Shown in pieces: positions 1 to 8,469 of a DNA stretch of 41,889 bases. The DNA lies in NCBI GenBank assembly GCA_020250005.1, contig JADCES010000066.1:1-41889 (forward strand), read 5' to 3'. Below the pieces are notes generated by a model. That model did no database searches and had not been told where the DNA came from. It saw only the letters and a program-made list of their open reading frames with translations. Every line of letters begins with the position of its first letter. Position 1 is the stretch's first letter. Made by a program: the position numbers and the translations under genes. Origin of the DNA: Roseomonas sp. Its GTDB lineage: Bacteria; Pseudomonadota; Alphaproteobacteria; Acetobacterales; Acetobacteraceae.

Positions 1-1250
1 AAGCGCACCGGCAGCGATTGCAGCGCCACATCATGCATGATCTGGTCATAGGCGCGCTGCAAAAAGGTTGAATAGATGGCGCAAAAGGGCTTGAGCCCTT
101 CAGTTGCAAGCCCCGCCGCGAAAGTCACCGCATGCTGTTCGGCGATGCCAACATCAAAACTGCGGCGTGGGAATTTTTTGGCGAATGAATCAAGCCCCGT
201 GCCGGATGGCATGGCGGCATTGATGGCGACAATGCGCTCATCGGCGTCAGCTTCCGCGATCAGCGCATTGGCGAAGACCTTGGTGAAGGAAGGCGGACCG
301 GGCGGCGCTTTGGCCTGTTCGCCGGTGACGACATTGAATTTCACCACGCCGTGATATTTGTCGGGCGCGGATTCCGCCGGCGCGTAGCCCTTGCCCTTTT
401 GCGTCACCACATGCAGCAGGATTGGGCCTTGCTGATCCCGGTCACGCAGATTGCGCAGAATGGGCAGCAAATGGTCCAGATCATGCCCATCCACCGGGCC
501 GACATAATAAAAGCCCAGCTCTTCAAACAAAGTGCCGCCCGTCAGCAGCCCGCGCGCATATTCATCGGCGCGCCGTGCCGCGCGTTCCAAAGGTGCGGGG
601 AAGCGCCTGGCCAACCGCGCCATCATATCGCGCAAGGAAAGGAAGGGGCGCGATGAAATCAGCTTGGACAAATAGGCACTCATCGCGCCCACAGGCGGTG
701 CGATGGACATGTCATTATCGTTCAGGATGACAATCAGATTGGCCTTGGAAGCGCCGGCATTGTTCATGGCTTCATAAGCCATGCCGGCACTCATGGACCC
801 ATCACCGATCACGGCGATGACATTGCGTTCCTTGCCCTGCAATTGGCTACCAATCGCCATGCCAAGCCCGGCGGAAATGCTGGTGGAGGAATGCGCCGCG
901 CCGAAGGGGTCGTATTCGCTTTCACTCCGCTTGGTGAAGCCGGAAAGCCCACCGCCTTGGCGCAGCGTGCGGATACGGTCGCGCCGCCCGGTCAGGATCT
1001 TGTGCGGATAGGCCTGATGCCCGACATCCCAGATCAGCCGATCATGCGGTGTGTCGAAAATCGCATGCACCGCGACAGTCAATTCCACCACACCGAGCGA
1101 TGCACCAAGATGCCCGCCGGTGACGGACACCGCATCAATCGTCTCGGCGCGCAATTCCTCGGCCAGGCGTTTCAATTGATCGCCGGAAAAATTCCGCAAA
1201 TCGCTTGGAATGTTCACGCGATCCAGCAGCGGTGTGACAGGACGGTTCAT
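1..1250 (-). CDS. dxs: 1-deoxy-D-xylulose-5-phosphate synthase (5' part, runs off window)
   Basis: Thiamine-diphosphate enzyme that condenses pyruvate with glyceraldehyde 3-phosphate, the first step of the MEP isoprenoid pathway in the cytoplasm. The first 416 codons are present; the gene continues past position 1. Translation of the minus strand shows the N-terminal [13 protein letters not shown] block with a conserved His, the ThDP/Mg motif [18 protein letters not shown], and the second-domain motif [14 protein letters not shown] with the catalytic Glu. The ATG at 1250-1248 follows the ispA stop codon directly (TGAATG), so the two genes are translationally coupled. IspA consumes products of this pathway, so the two form a functional unit. 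Identity is secure from these motifs; only the C-terminal transketolase domain is unseen. Confidence 0.97.
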   Translation of the reverse strand, partial: MNRPVTPLLDRVNIPSDLRNFSGDQLKRLAEELRAETIDAVSVTGGHLGASLGVVELTVAVHAIFDTPHDRLIWDVGHQAYPHKILTGRRDRIRTLRQGGGLSGFTKRSESEYDPFGAAHSSTSISAGLGMAIGSQLQGKERNVIAVIGDGSMSAGMAYEAMNNAGASKANLIVILNDNDMSIAPPVGAMSAYLSKLISSRPFLSLRDMMARLARRFPAPLERAARRADEYARGLLTGGTLFEELGFYYVGPVDGHDLDHLLPILRNLRDRDQQGPILLHVVTQKGKGYAPAESAPDKYHGVVKFNVVTGEQAKAPPGPPSFTKVFANALIAEADADERIVAINAAMPSGTGLDSFAKKFPRRSFDVGIAEQHAVTFAAGLATEGLKPFCAIYSTFLQRAYDQIMHDVALQSLPVR

Positions 1251-2168
1251 TCAGCTTCTCCGCGCGATGGTATAATCCGCAAGCGCGCGCAAATGCGCCG
1301 CCGCTTCCCCGAAAGCATCCAGATGATCCTGCGCCTGGGCGGCAAGCCGTTCCGCTTGCAGCCTGGCGCGTTCAAGTCCCAAAAGCCCCACGAGTGTGGC
1401 CTTGCCCGCATCGGCATCCTTGCCGGTGCGCTTGCCGGTTTCCTCAGCCGATGCGGTCGCATCCAGCACATCATCGGCAATCTGAAAGGCAGCGCCCAGA
1501 TCGCGGCCATAGGCGGAAAGCGCATGGCGCAACTGGATCGGCGCCTTGCCAAGAATGGCGCCGGCTTCGGCGGAAAATTCAATCAGCTTGCCGGTCTTCA
1601 GCAATTGCAGCCGGCCGATTTCCGCTTCTTCCAAGGGGCGTCCGGCTTCTTCCGCCAGCATATCCAGCATCTGCCCGCCGCACATGCCGCGCGCACCAGC
1701 CGCGCGCGCCAAGGCACGGCAAAGCTCCGCACGGACGGCAGGGTCGGCATGCGTATCGGGTTCGCTCAACACCAGAAAAGCCTGGGTTTGCAGCGCATCA
1801 CCCGCCAGTACGGCGGTTGCCTCATCAAAGGCACGATGCACGGTGGGCTTGCCGCGGCGCAGATCATCATCATCCATGCAGGGCAGATCATCATGCACCA
1901 GCGAATAGGCATGCAGCATTTCAATGGCCGAGGCGACACGCAGCGCCGCTTCACGCGCGACGCCGAATTGCGCAGCGCCTTCCAGCACCAGAAAACCGCG
2001 CAGCCTTTTGCCACCACCCATGCTGGCATAGCGCATGGCTTCAAACAGCCGCGCCTCATCGCCTTCCGGTGGAGGGATCAGCGCATCAAGCGCGCGATCA
2101 ATTTCGGCAGCCGCCGCCGCCATGGCGGTAGCAAGGGCCTTGGCGGAATCGGGTGCAGCGGCGGACAT
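1251..2168 (-). CDS. ispA: Polyprenyl synthetase, farnesyl diphosphate synthase type
   Basis: Trans-prenyltransferase that builds farnesyl diphosphate (possibly geranylgeranyl diphosphate) from IPP and DMAPP. The 305-residue protein has the first aspartate-rich motif as DDLPCMDDDDLRRG (residues 93-106) and the second as IADDVLD (about 230-236), both chelating Mg-diphosphate. GGGKRLRG (51-58) is the IPP-binding region. The two-residue insertion in the first Asp motif (DDxxxxD) is typical of bacterial FPP synthases. It lies between xseB (8 bases upstream) and dxs (0 bases downstream), a common alphaproteobacterial order. Chain length cannot be fixed from sequence alone. Confidence 0.94.
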   Translation of the reverse strand: MSAAAPDSAKALATAMAAAAAEIDRALDALIPPPEGDEARLFEAMRYASMGGGKRLRGFLVLEGAAQFGVAREAALRVASAIEMLHAYSLVHDDLPCMDDDDLRRGKPTVHRAFDEATAVLAGDALQTQAFLVLSEPDTHADPAVRAELCRALARAAGARGMCGGQMLDMLAEEAGRPLEEAEIGRLQLLKTGKLIEFSAEAGAILGKAPIQLRHALSAYGRDLGAAFQIADDVLDATASAEETGKRTGKDADAGKATLVGLLGLERARLQAERLAAQAQDHLDAFGEAAAHLRALADYTIARRS

Positions 2169-2176
2169 GCGGCGCG

Positions 2177-2437
2177 CTATTCCACGTCTCGCAAGGATGG
2201 CCCGGCCGGGCCATCCACAATGGCCTGGATTTTCTGCTCTGCTTCCGCGAGCTTCGCCTCACAATGGCGCTTCAGCGCCGCACCGCGCTGATAGGCGGCG
2301 ACCGAGGCTTCCAAGGCGCCCTTGCCGCTTTCCAATTCCCGCACAATCCCCTCAAGCTCCGCGAGCGCTTGCTCGAAGGAAAGGGCGGCGATATCGGACG
2401 GCGGCGGCCCCGCCGTCTCATTTGGTGTACGTGCCAT
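2177..2437 (-). CDS. xseB: Exodeoxyribonuclease VII small subunit
   Basis: Small subunit of exonuclease VII, which degrades single-stranded DNA together with XseA (not in the window). The 86-residue protein has the typical core: FEQALAELEGIVRELESGKGALEAS followed by AYQRGAALKRHCEAKLAEAEQKI, two helices that wrap the XseA coiled coil. Length and pattern match the family. It ends 8 bases before ispA. In many alphaproteobacteria xseB directly follows an HDAC-family gene; here a Bug/TctC gene lies between them. Confidence 0.93.
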   Translation of the reverse strand: MARTPNETAGPPPSDIAALSFEQALAELEGIVRELESGKGALEASVAAYQRGAALKRHCEAKLAEAEQKIQAIVDGPAGPSLRDVE

Positions 2438-2470
2438 ACTGTCAGCCTAGCCTGACTGATTTGGAAAAGT

Positions 2471-3439
2471 CTATTCCGGTTCGATGCCCGCGGTGCGAAT
2501 GGCTGAGGTCCAGCGCTGGGTCTCGGATTTGACGAAGGCGGCGGCCTCCTCCGGGGTGGAGGTGGAAACCACCATCCCGAAGCCCGAAGACAGTCTTTCG
2601 CGCAAATCCGCCTGTTCCCCGGCGCGGCGCACGGCCGCATTCAGGCGGGAAACCGCAAGGGCGGGCGTGCCGGCGGGCACGAAAAGCCCGAACCAGGCGG
2701 TGATCTGATAGCCAGGCAGGTTGCCGGCCTCCGCCACGGTTGGGATCTCTGGCAGCATGGCGGAACGCTGGGGCGAGGTAATGCCAAGGATACGCAGCTT
2801 TCCTTCGCGCGCCTGTGGCAGGATAACCAATTGATCCGCCACGAAAAGATCAACCCGCCCCGCCAGCAAATCCTGCACCGCCAAGGGCGAGGAGCGATAG
2901 GGCACGCGGAGCATCTTCACCCCCGCCATATGCGCCATGAGCTCGGTCGAAACCTGCTGGGAGGACGAGGCGGAGGCATAGGTGATGCCCTCGGGCTTGG
3001 TTTTCGCCTCGGCCAGCAGCTCGGCCAGATTCTGCCAGCGCGATTCGGCGCGCACCGCGACCAGCAGGGGCACGGAACCAAGGGTCGAGACCGGGATGAA
3101 GGCGGTTTCCACATCAAAGGGCACGCGCTTGAACAGCGCCCCTGCGGCGGCATTGGTGGAATTGGTGCCGATCAGCACGGTCAGGCCATCGGGTGTGGCG
3201 CGGGCCACGGCTTCCGCCCCAATCAGCCCATTGGCGCCGGCGCGGTTTTCCACCACAACATTCTGGCCGAGGGTGTCGCGCATTTTCTCGGTAAAGACGC
3301 GCGCCACCGTATCGGTGGCGGATCCCGGGGCGAAGGGCACAATGGCGCGCACGGGGCCGGGCGGCCATTCCTGCGCGGCGGCAAGGCGTGGCGCTAAAGC
3401 CGCGGCGGGCAGGGCTACGAGAAGATGACGACGGCGCAT
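2471..3439 (-). CDS. Bug/TctC-family tripartite tricarboxylate transporter substrate-binding protein
   Basis: Periplasmic binding protein of the Bug (TctC) family, normally delivering carboxylates or similar small organic molecules to a TctAB permease. Of the possible starts I chose the ATG at 3439: it is preceded by an AGAGG ribosome site and begins an export signal (MRRRHLLVALPAAALAPRLAAAQ). An open upstream extension has neither. The mature protein shows family hallmarks: VPFAPGSATDTVAR, VVENRAGANG and LLAGRVDLF. The 322-residue length is usual. No tctA or tctB is nearby, so it is an orphan; such orphan Bug genes are very numerous in Acetobacteraceae and Burkholderiales. The ligand cannot be predicted. 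It starts 60 bases after the HDAC-family gene and stops 33 bases before xseB. Confidence 0.9.
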   Translation of the reverse strand: MRRRHLLVALPAAALAPRLAAAQEWPPGPVRAIVPFAPGSATDTVARVFTEKMRDTLGQNVVVENRAGANGLIGAEAVARATPDGLTVLIGTNSTNAAAGALFKRVPFDVETAFIPVSTLGSVPLLVAVRAESRWQNLAELLAEAKTKPEGITYASASSSQQVSTELMAHMAGVKMLRVPYRSSPLAVQDLLAGRVDLFVADQLVILPQAREGKLRILGITSPQRSAMLPEIPTVAEAGNLPGYQITAWFGLFVPAGTPALAVSRLNAAVRRAGEQADLRERLSSGFGMVVSTSTPEEAAAFVKSETQRWTSAIRTAGIEPE

Positions 3440-3499
3440 GGCGAACCTCTTTGTTATGTAATGCGGGATTTGGGGGCGCGGGGCGGCGCTCTGCAAGGG

Positions 3500-4429
3500 T
3501 TAATTGAGCATCAGCGCGCGAACATGGGCGGCGACAGACGAACCAAGCGCATCCAGATCATAGCCCCCCTCCAGCACGGAAACCACGCGCCCTTCGGCAT
3601 GGCGCGCGGCCAGGGCGCAGAGTTCTTCCGTGATCCAGGTGAAATCCGCCTCCGTCAGCCTAAGCTGCGCCAGAGGGTCCGCGACATGCGCGTCAAACCC
3701 AGCCGAGATGATCAGCAATTCAGGCGCGAAGGCGTCCAAAGCGGGCAGCAGCAGCCTTTCCCACACGGCGCGAAACGCCGCGCCATCGGCGCCCGGCGGC
3801 AGCGTCGCGTTGAAGATATTGCCAACCCCCCGTTCTGTCGGCGCGCCGGTGCCAGGATAAAGCGGCCATTGATGGGATGAAGCGAGCATCAGCGATGCAT
3901 CCGCCTCAAAACAGGCTTGCGTGCCATTGCCGTGATGCACATCGAAATCAGCGACAGCAACACGCTTCAGGCCATACGTGGCCTGGGCATGGCGCGCGGC
4001 AATCGCGGCATTAGCGAAAAGGCAAAACCCCATGGGGCGTGATGGCTCGGCGTGGTGCCCAGGCGGACGCGTGGCGCAAAAGGCATGGCGGATAGGCCCG
4101 GTGCAGACCGCATCCACCGCCGCCACCGCCGCGCCGGCACTCCGCAAGGCAGCTTCAATGCTGCCATGTGACATGATGGTATCGGCATCCAAAGCCACGC
4201 GATCACCCTCGGCAGGGGCCGACTCCAAAATCGCCTGCAGATAGGCTTCCGGATGCACGCGCAGGATTTGTTCATGCGTTGCGCGCGGCGCTTCGGCGCG
4301 CGGCAGGGTGCTGAAGGCTTCCGCTTCCAGGGCGCGGGTGACGGCACGCCAACGATCCGGGCATTCCGGGTGATGGGGGCCGGGATCATGCGCCACACAG
4401 GCGGCATGGGTCAGGATCAGTACGCTCAT
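3500..4429 (-). CDS. Histone-deacetylase-family (AcuC/acetylpolyamine amidohydrolase-like) Zn hydrolase
   Basis: Arginase/deacetylase-fold amidohydrolase that removes acetyl or acyl groups from lysine, polyamine or related amines; the substrate of bacterial class II-like members is usually unknown. The 309-residue protein shows HHPECPDRW (19-27), the catalytic His pair in RPPGHHAEPSRPMGFC (121-136), the zinc ligands in DFDVHHGNG (161-169) and in SAGFDAH, and the C-terminal LEGGYDLDALG. All catalytic positions look intact. I chose the ATG at 4429, which overlaps the tusA stop codon as ATGA, so the two are probably translationally coupled. A longer reading to 4519 would run through tusA and is unlikely. 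Confidence 0.92.
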   Translation of the reverse strand: MSVLILTHAACVAHDPGPHHPECPDRWRAVTRALEAEAFSTLPRAEAPRATHEQILRVHPEAYLQAILESAPAEGDRVALDADTIMSHGSIEAALRSAGAAVAAVDAVCTGPIRHAFCATRPPGHHAEPSRPMGFCLFANAAIAARHAQATYGLKRVAVADFDVHHGNGTQACFEADASLMLASSHQWPLYPGTGAPTERGVGNIFNATLPPGADGAAFRAVWERLLLPALDAFAPELLIISAGFDAHVADPLAQLRLTEADFTWITEELCALAARHAEGRVVSVLEGGYDLDALGSSVAAHVRALMLN

Positions 4430-4665
4430 GCTGGCGTGTCGTCCCGCTTGCGAATCACAAAGCGATAGCTGCCCTGATCTTCGGAAAAGGCCAGCAGTGC
4501 ATGGCCGGTTTCCCGGCAAAAGGCGTTGAAATCCGCAACCGAGGCCGGGTCGGTGGCCAGCACGGTCAACCGCGCCCCGCCCGCCATGCTGCGCAGCGCC
4601 TTATTCGCCTTCAGCACCGGCAAGGGGCAGGTCAGGCCCTTCACATCCAGAATCGTCTCGCTCAT
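4426..4665 (-). CDS. tusA: TusA-family sulfurtransferase
   Basis: Small sulfur-carrier protein (79 residues) of the TusA/SirA/YedF family. The signature CPxP motif is present as LTCPLPVLKANKAL, with the persulfide-carrying Cys at residue 13. In E. coli TusA relays sulfur for tRNA 2-thiouridine, but many paralogues serve other sulfur-transfer routes, so the exact role is open. A GGAAGAG ribosome site precedes the ATG. It is the first gene of the minus-strand run tusA-HDAC-Bug-xseB-ispA-dxs and is divergent from the ROK kinase, with 80 bases between them. Confidence 0.9.
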   Translation of the reverse strand: MSETILDVKGLTCPLPVLKANKALRSMAGGARLTVLATDPASVADFNAFCRETGHALLAFSEDQGSYRFVIRKRDDTPA

Positions 4666-4745
4666 GCGCTCTCTTCCACCATGGCTTGCGTTTGGCCGCC
4701 AGTTCAGGCTTGCGGCGCTGCCTTGCCTTGACCAAGACTATTAGC

Positions 4746-5636
4746 ATGAAACTCGGCATTGATCTGGGCGGCACCAAGACGGAAATCGTGGCCCTTGGCG
4801 ATGATGGCGCCGTGAGGCTGCGCGAACGCCGCGCGAGCCCCGCCGCCTATGACGGCGTTTTGGCGACCATCGCTGATTTGGTGCGCGATGCCGAGGCGCG
4901 GCTGGGCGCGCAGGGCAGCATCGGCATCGGCATTCCAGGCAGCCTGAGCCCCGTGACGGGCCTGGTGCGCAACGCCAATTCCCAGGCGCTAAATGGCCGC
5001 GCCTTAAAGCAGGATCTGGAAGCCTTGCTTGGCCGCGCCGTGCGCATCAGCAATGACGCGAATTGCCTGGCGATGAGTGAGGCCGCCGATGGCGCCGGCG
5101 CCGGCTACGCTACGGTATTCGCGGTGATCATCGGCACCGGGACAGGTGCCGGTATTGTCTCGGGCGGGCGGATTCTGGATGGGCCAAATGGTACGGGCGG
5201 CGAATGGGGCCATGTGCCGCTGCCATGGATGCGACCTGAGGAATGTCCAGGACCGAGCTGCTGGTGCGGCCAGCATGGCTGTCTGGAAACCTTCCTGTCC
5301 GGCCCTGCCTTGGCGGCGGATTGCGATGGACCGGGGGCGCGCGATGCGTCTGGCTTGCCGGCGCGGGCGGCGGCGGGCGATCAGCGCGCGCAAGCGGCGC
5401 TGGCGCGGCATGCGGACAGGCTGGCGCGGGCCTTGGCGATGATTGCGAATATCCTTGATCCGGATGTGATCGTGCTGGGTGGGGGCTTGTCCAATATGGC
5501 GCATCTTTATCGCGATGTACCCGGGCTGATGGCACGGCATGGCTTTGGCGATGTTGCGCGCACGCCCTTGGTGCAGGCGAAGCATGGCGATTCCTCCGGC
5601 GTTTTTGGCGCCGCACGGCTTTGGGATGCGCCATGA
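4746..5636 (+). CDS. ROK-family sugar kinase (fructokinase/N-acetylhexosamine kinase-like)
   Basis: ATP-dependent hexose kinase of the ROK family, 296 residues. It opens with the phosphate-binding loop MKLGIDLGGTKTE, carries the catalytic Asp in SNDANCLAMSEA, the E-x-GH motif GEWGHVPLP, and the zinc-binding cluster CPGPSCWCGQHGCLETFLSG. The last two define ROK kinases rather than regulators, and no N-terminal helix-turn-helix is present. The sugar (fructose, mannose, glucose or N-acetylated hexose) cannot be read from sequence. I placed the start at 4746 because the DLGGT motif follows directly. Its stop overlaps the start of the next gene by 4 bases. Confidence 0.92.
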   Translation: MKLGIDLGGTKTEIVALGDDGAVRLRERRASPAAYDGVLATIADLVRDAEARLGAQGSIGIGIPGSLSPVTGLVRNANSQALNGRALKQDLEALLGRAVRISNDANCLAMSEAADGAGAGYATVFAVIIGTGTGAGIVSGGRILDGPNGTGGEWGHVPLPWMRPEECPGPSCWCGQHGCLETFLSGPALAADCDGPGARDASGLPARAAAGDQRAQAALARHADRLARALAMIANILDPDVIVLGGGLSNMAHLYRDVPGLMARHGFGDVARTPLVQAKHGDSSGVFGAARLWDAP

Positions 5637-6022
5637 TCGCGCGCGCCTTCAAAGCTGGTGCGGTCTATTTTCTCCTGCTTTATGTCGTGGGCTTTATCTT
5701 GGGCGCGACGCGCGAATTGCTGCTGGCGCCGCGCCTTGGCGTGGCGGTGGCGAGTGCGCTTGAGGCGATCCCGATGTTCGCTGCCATTTTCCATTTCGCG
5801 CCGCTGATCGCGCGGCGTTTTGGCATCCCGCCCAAATCCGCTGGGCGGATTATGATGGGCTTGGCAGGGCTCACGCTGCTGATCGGCGCGGAAATCGCCA
5901 TGACCCGCGCCATGCGTGGCCTTTCGCCCGAACAATGGCTGGCGCATTTCGCGAGCTTCGAGGGTGCAATCTATGCCGTGCTGCTGGCGTGTTTTGCCGC
6001 CATGCCCTGGCTCAGGCGTTAA
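5633..6022 (+). CDS. Small integral membrane protein of unknown function
   Basis: A 129-residue hydrophobic protein, not assigned to a named family. I see four likely membrane segments: AGAVYFLLLYVVGFILGAT, ALEAIPMFAAIFHFAPLIA, IMMGLAGLTLLIGAEIAM and a C-terminal AIYAVLLACFAAMPWL, separated by short charged loops. The ATG overlaps the ROK kinase stop (ATGA), and dinB starts 4 bases after its stop, so all three are probably co-transcribed. The connection between the kinase, this protein and dinB is positional only; no function can be assigned. Confidence 0.8.
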   Translation: MIARAFKAGAVYFLLLYVVGFILGATRELLLAPRLGVAVASALEAIPMFAAIFHFAPLIARRFGIPPKSAGRIMMGLAGLTLLIGAEIAMTRAMRGLSPEQWLAHFASFEGAIYAVLLACFAAMPWLRR

Positions 6023-6025
6023 GCC

Positions 6026-7312
6026 ATGCCGGCACTTTGCCGCGATTGCTTCCATCACGCGGCCGAGGATTTCACGCGCTGCCCGGCCTGTGGTTCCAGG
6101 CGTGTTGTCGCCCACCCGGACCTGTTCCGCCTGACGGTCGCGCATATTGATTGCGATGCCTTCTATGCCAGTGTCGAAAAGCGCGACCGGCCGGAATTGG
6201 CGACCCGCCCGGTGATTGTGGGTGGCGGCACGCGCGGCGTGGTCGCGGCCTGCTGCTATATCGCGCGGCTATCGGGCGTGCGCAGCGCCATGCCCATGTT
6301 CAAGGCGCGCGCTGCCTGCCCCGATGCGGTGGTGATCAAGCCCGATATGGCGAAATACGCCCGCGAAGGTGCCCGCATCCGCGCCATGATGGAAGCGCTC
6401 ACGCCACTCGTGCAGCCGCTCTCCATAGATGAGGCAGTGCTTGATCTGCGGGGCACTCAGGCTTTGCACAATGCGCCCCCCGCCGCTGTGCTCGCGCGCT
6501 TCGCCCTGGCGGTGGAGCGTGAGGTGGGGGTGACAGTCTCGGTTGGTCTAGCGGCGAACCGGCTGATGGCGAAGCTTGCCGCCGAACGCGACAAGCCGCG
6601 GGGTTTTGCCGTGATCGGGGCAGGGGAAGCCGCTGCCTGGTTAGCCCCCCAATCGGTTGCGGTGCTGCCCGGCGTGGGGCCGGCCATGGCGAAGCGCCTT
6701 TCGGCGGCAGGCTTTGTGCGCCTTGGGCAATTGGCCGCGCTTGATGCCCGCGCTGCCCTGGCCCGCTTCGGAACCGATGGCCCGGCGCTGGTGGCGCGCG
6801 CGCGGGGTGAGGATGATCGCCCGGTGAACCCGACCCGGGAGACCAAAAGCATCAGCGCCGAGACCACTTTTGATGCCGATATGGCAGCGTTGGCCGCGCT
6901 TGAGGCACCGCTTTGGCGGCTATGCGAAAAGCTGGCGCGGCGGCTCAAGGACAAGGGGCTGGCCGCCGGTGGCGTGGTGCTGAAGCTGAAGACGGCCGAT
7001 TTCGCGCTGCGCACCCGGTCTCAGCGCCTCGCGGAGCCAAGCCTATTGCCGGAGGTGATTTTCGCCGCTGCCCGGCCGCTTTTGCAGAAGGAAGCCGATG
7101 GCACGGCGTTCCGCCTGATTGGCATTGGTGCCCAGCCCTTGGCCTCAGCGGATCAAGCGGATCGCGGCGATCTGGCGGACCCGGAGGCCCCCCGCCGGGC
7201 CGCGCGCTGGAAGGCGATGGAGGCCTTGCGCGCGCGCTTTGGGGAGGATGCGGTGATGGCCGGGCGCGGCTTTAGGGCGAAACCAGCGCCGGCCAAGTGC
7301 GATGACAATTAG
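6026..7312 (+). CDS. dinB: DNA polymerase IV (Y-family) with N-terminal zinc ribbon
   Basis: Error-prone translesion polymerase. An N-terminal extension holds a four-cysteine zinc ribbon (C5xxC8 and C19xxC22) before the polymerase core. The core then shows HIDCDAFYASVE (catalytic Asp42 and the aromatic steric gate), the YIARLSGVRSAMP finger, PLSIDEAVLDL (catalytic Asp135-Glu136; the more usual residue after EA is Phe), the helix-hairpin-helix LPGVGPAMAKRL and a little-finger domain. Total 428 residues. Similar zinc-ribbon DinB proteins are familiar from alphaproteobacteria. The C-terminus lacks an obvious terminal clamp-binding peptide. Its stop lies 3 bases from the stop of the convergent CHAP gene. 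Confidence 0.94.
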   Translation: MPALCRDCFHHAAEDFTRCPACGSRRVVAHPDLFRLTVAHIDCDAFYASVEKRDRPELATRPVIVGGGTRGVVAACCYIARLSGVRSAMPMFKARAACPDAVVIKPDMAKYAREGARIRAMMEALTPLVQPLSIDEAVLDLRGTQALHNAPPAAVLARFALAVEREVGVTVSVGLAANRLMAKLAAERDKPRGFAVIGAGEAAAWLAPQSVAVLPGVGPAMAKRLSAAGFVRLGQLAALDARAALARFGTDGPALVARARGEDDRPVNPTRETKSISAETTFDADMAALAALEAPLWRLCEKLARRLKDKGLAAGGVVLKLKTADFALRTRSQRLAEPSLLPEVIFAAARPLLQKEADGTAFRLIGIGAQPLASADQADRGDLADPEAPRRAARWKAMEALRARFGEDAVMAGRGFRAKPAPAKCDDN

Positions 7313-7315
7313 GCG

Positions 7316-8107
7316 TCAGCGGCGCGCCGGCGCCTGCGCCACTTCTTCAAAGCCCCGCACATCATCGGGGCGGAGCGAACGCGCATTGGCCATAAGCTGA
7401 CCGCCGGGCCGCGGGGTCGAAGCGGTGCGGACATAGCCATTATCCGGCCGATCATAAATAAATCCCTGGATTGGGTAGATGCGCCCCAGGCTTTCCTGAT
7501 CGCGCCCAACCTGCACCCGGACCGCAGACCAGTCATTGTTCAGGGACACGTCAATTACCGACACATCCTGCATGATCGTCCCGCGACGAATGCCCGGGCC
7601 GGCCCAATTCGCGTGATGGATCAATACCTCACGCGCGCTGATCACTTCTTGCACCACCGCCACATGGCCGGAGCGCATCTGGCCCGTGCGCGCAAAGGCC
7701 ATGATGGCGCCGGGTTCTGGCGTATGGCCGCGCGCATAGAGACCCGCCGCATTATGCCACCAATCGCCACCATTGCCGCGAATCGCCATGCCGGTGGCTT
7801 GGCGAACATAAGGCACGCAGGAAATGCCACCCGGATTGGCATGGGCTATGCGTTGGGCTTGCGTCTGTGGCCGGCGCGCAGCCTGGGCCGCCTGATTGGT
7901 GCTGACGCGCTGCGCCTGAACGGCGGTTGGGCTAGGGGCTTGACGATTGGGTTGCGCCTGATTGGCGGGCCGCGCCGTGGCGGGCTTGGCGGCCTGCTGA
8001 CGCTGGGCGGCAGGTTGCGCATTCGGTTGGCTGGCGCCGGCATGGCTGGACACCAACACGACACCAAGGGCGACAAAAGCGGTCGCGACAAGCCTGCTTG
8101 TCCTCAT
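7316..8107 (-). CDS. Secreted CHAP-domain protein (NlpC/P60-like cysteine peptidase or amidase)
   Basis: Exported protein of 263 residues with a signal peptide (about residues 1-25), a low-complexity Gln/Ala/Pro linker (26-90) and a CHAP domain. Catalytic candidates are Cys97 in GGISCVPYVR, His148 in MRSGHVAVVQEV and a polar third residue near Asn167 (HHANW). CHAP enzymes cut peptidoglycan peptides or glutathionylspermidine-like amides, so a cell-wall role is the natural guess. The C-terminal ~65 residues form no domain I recognise. The ATG at 8107 has no strong ribosome site, so the start is likely rather than certain. A long leader with a consensus-like TATAAT lies upstream. Confidence 0.86.
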   Translation of the reverse strand: MRTSRLVATAFVALGVVLVSSHAGASQPNAQPAAQRQQAAKPATARPANQAQPNRQAPSPTAVQAQRVSTNQAAQAARRPQTQAQRIAHANPGGISCVPYVRQATGMAIRGNGGDWWHNAAGLYARGHTPEPGAIMAFARTGQMRSGHVAVVQEVISAREVLIHHANWAGPGIRRGTIMQDVSVIDVSLNNDWSAVRVQVGRDQESLGRIYPIQGFIYDRPDNGYVRTASTPRPGGQLMANARSLRPDDVRGFEEVAQAPARR

Positions 8108-8252
8108 TTCCGGTAAAAGCCCCCTGTTAGACGTGACGCTCTTGCGTTCTGTTTGGGGAGGTAAGCTTCCGACGCGCTCGGGAACAAGTGAGATGGCTGT
8201 AACTTGGTGAAATCTGGCGTGATTTGCTCAAAGGGGCTGTTGAGGAAGAAGG

Positions 8253-8258
8253 ATTATA
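8253..8258 (-). promoter_or_regulatory. Candidate -10 element for the CHAP gene
   Basis: The minus strand reads TATAAT at 8258-8253, in an AT-rich pocket about 145 bases upstream of the CHAP ATG. No convincing -35 hexamer sits 17 bases upstream, so it would need an activator or an alternative sigma factor. The repeats at 8297-8330 are placed about 40-75 bases upstream of it. Confidence 0.35.
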
Positions 8259-8296
8259 GGAATACAAACTGTTACTTTTGGCGAAAATGGGGCAGG

Positions 8297-8330
8297 GCCA
8301 CAGTGTGGTGACTTTCGTGCCACAGTCACC
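8297..8330. promoter_or_regulatory. Paired direct and inverted repeats upstream of the CHAP promoter
   Basis: GCCACAGT occurs at 8297-8304 and again at 8319-8326, 22 bases apart (two helical turns). The same stretch contains the palindrome CCACA-G-TGTGG (8298-8308) and the inverted pair GGTGACT (8307-8313)/AGTCACC (8324-8330). The arrangement resembles a dimeric regulator site and lies upstream of the candidate TATAAT. Function is inferred from position only. Confidence 0.35.
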
Positions 8331-8469
8331 GTAAGGATTCGGTCATCCCCAGCCTGATCCGACCCAGCCTCATTCTGCTGCATGCGGAAGCGCTGAGGGC
8401 TTTGGATATAGGAAAATTAGCTTAATACCACCAGAGGGGGGGGGCGTTGCAGCCCCCGGCCGCGGACGC

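Larger units (their letters stand above)
8108..8469. other. Intergenic region between the chemotaxis and CHAP genes
   Basis: This 360-base gap lies between two minus-strand genes. It holds the candidate CHAP promoter and repeats listed separately, and a G-rich hairpin GGGGGC (8440-8445)/GCCCCC (8452-8457) just beyond the chemotaxis terminator. I see no convincing small gene or RNA gene in the rest. Confidence 0.6.

Noticed and set aside
843-2291. A 482-codon plus-strand open frame over dxs, ispA and xseB
   Set aside because: Crosses three well-supported opposite-strand genes and shows no recognisable domain.
2440-3496. A longer Bug protein starting at 3496
   Set aside because: The extension lacks a ribosome site and would put 19 residues in front of a good export signal.
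4739-4744. TATTAG as a -10 box for the ROK kinase
   Set aside because: It is one base from the ATG, so transcription would begin inside the coding region.
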